Below are positions 19,513-19,552 of a DNA stretch of 19,552 bases, one piece after another. The position numbers and the translations under genes are program-made. This DNA is from Gonapodya sp. JEL0774 (lineage: Eukaryota; Monoblepharomycota; Monoblepharidomycetes; Monoblepharidales; Gonapodyaceae), in the NCBI GenBank assembly GCA_027604505.1, contig JADIIX010000252.1:1-19552 (forward strand), given 5' to 3'. How positions within the stretch are numbered: position 1 is the stretch's first letter; the number at the start of each line of letters is the position of its first letter. The notes below the pieces were generated by a model that had not been told where the DNA came from, searched no databases, and worked only from the letters and a program-made list of their open reading frames with translations.

Positions 19513-19552
19513 GTGAGTGGGCGAACACGTGATGTTCCATTCGCAGGAGTCT

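Overview
The window is nuclear DNA of a filamentous fungus, most likely a basidiomycete (Agaricomycotina), though I cannot place it more narrowly. The evidence is a mix of fungal gene families (WOPR regulator, GPI-anchored Cys-rich wall protein, GFA1, ARL1, SNF8, mitochondrial bL19) with dense, mostly short GT-AG introns (about 63-220 nt, often with GTGAGT donors), GC near 50 %, and long untranslated and intergenic stretches. There are no bacterial operons, CRISPR arrays, tRNA or rRNA genes, and no recognisable transposon. Gene models were assembled by hand from splice sites, frame and protein homology.

Layout, left to right: (1) 1-528, minus, the 5' part of an unrecognised gene running off the left edge. 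(2) 954-2055, minus, a four-exon secreted, GPI-anchored, ten-cysteine protein. (3) 3131-4449, plus, ARL1 small GTPase, four exons. (4) 4664-5998, plus, intronless F-box-like protein. (5) 6094-6896, plus, mitochondrial ribosomal protein bL19m (yeast Img1). (6) 7131-8317, plus, Myb/SANT-like DNA-binding protein. (7) 8575-9894, minus, second F-box-like protein, paralogous to (4). (8) 9980-11222, plus, SNF8/VPS22 of ESCRT-II, six exons, divergent from (7) across only 85 bp. (9) 12038-14481, minus, WOPR (Gti1/Pac2) regulator, with a 10-codon first exon hidden beyond a 317-nt intron and a 1.6-kb upstream intergenic region. (10) 16086-17525, minus, third, more diverged F-box-like protein. (11) 17945 to the right edge, plus, the 5' part of GFA1 (glutamine:fructose-6-phosphate amidotransferase).

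The genes do not form one pathway. ARL1 and SNF8 serve Golgi and endosome traffic, GFA1 makes the amino sugar precursor for chitin, and the GPI protein is a likely surface or wall component. The WOPR and Myb proteins are regulators. What stands out locally is the F-box-like family with three members in 13 kb, all intronless among intron-rich neighbours, and a set of palindromes and dyads in the non-coding spaces: beside the Myb start, in the F-box/SNF8 divergent promoter, in the WOPR intron and upstream region, and in the F-box/GFA1 divergent promoter. I found no clearly new multi-gene system. The findings below are leads at gene-model and regulatory-element level.
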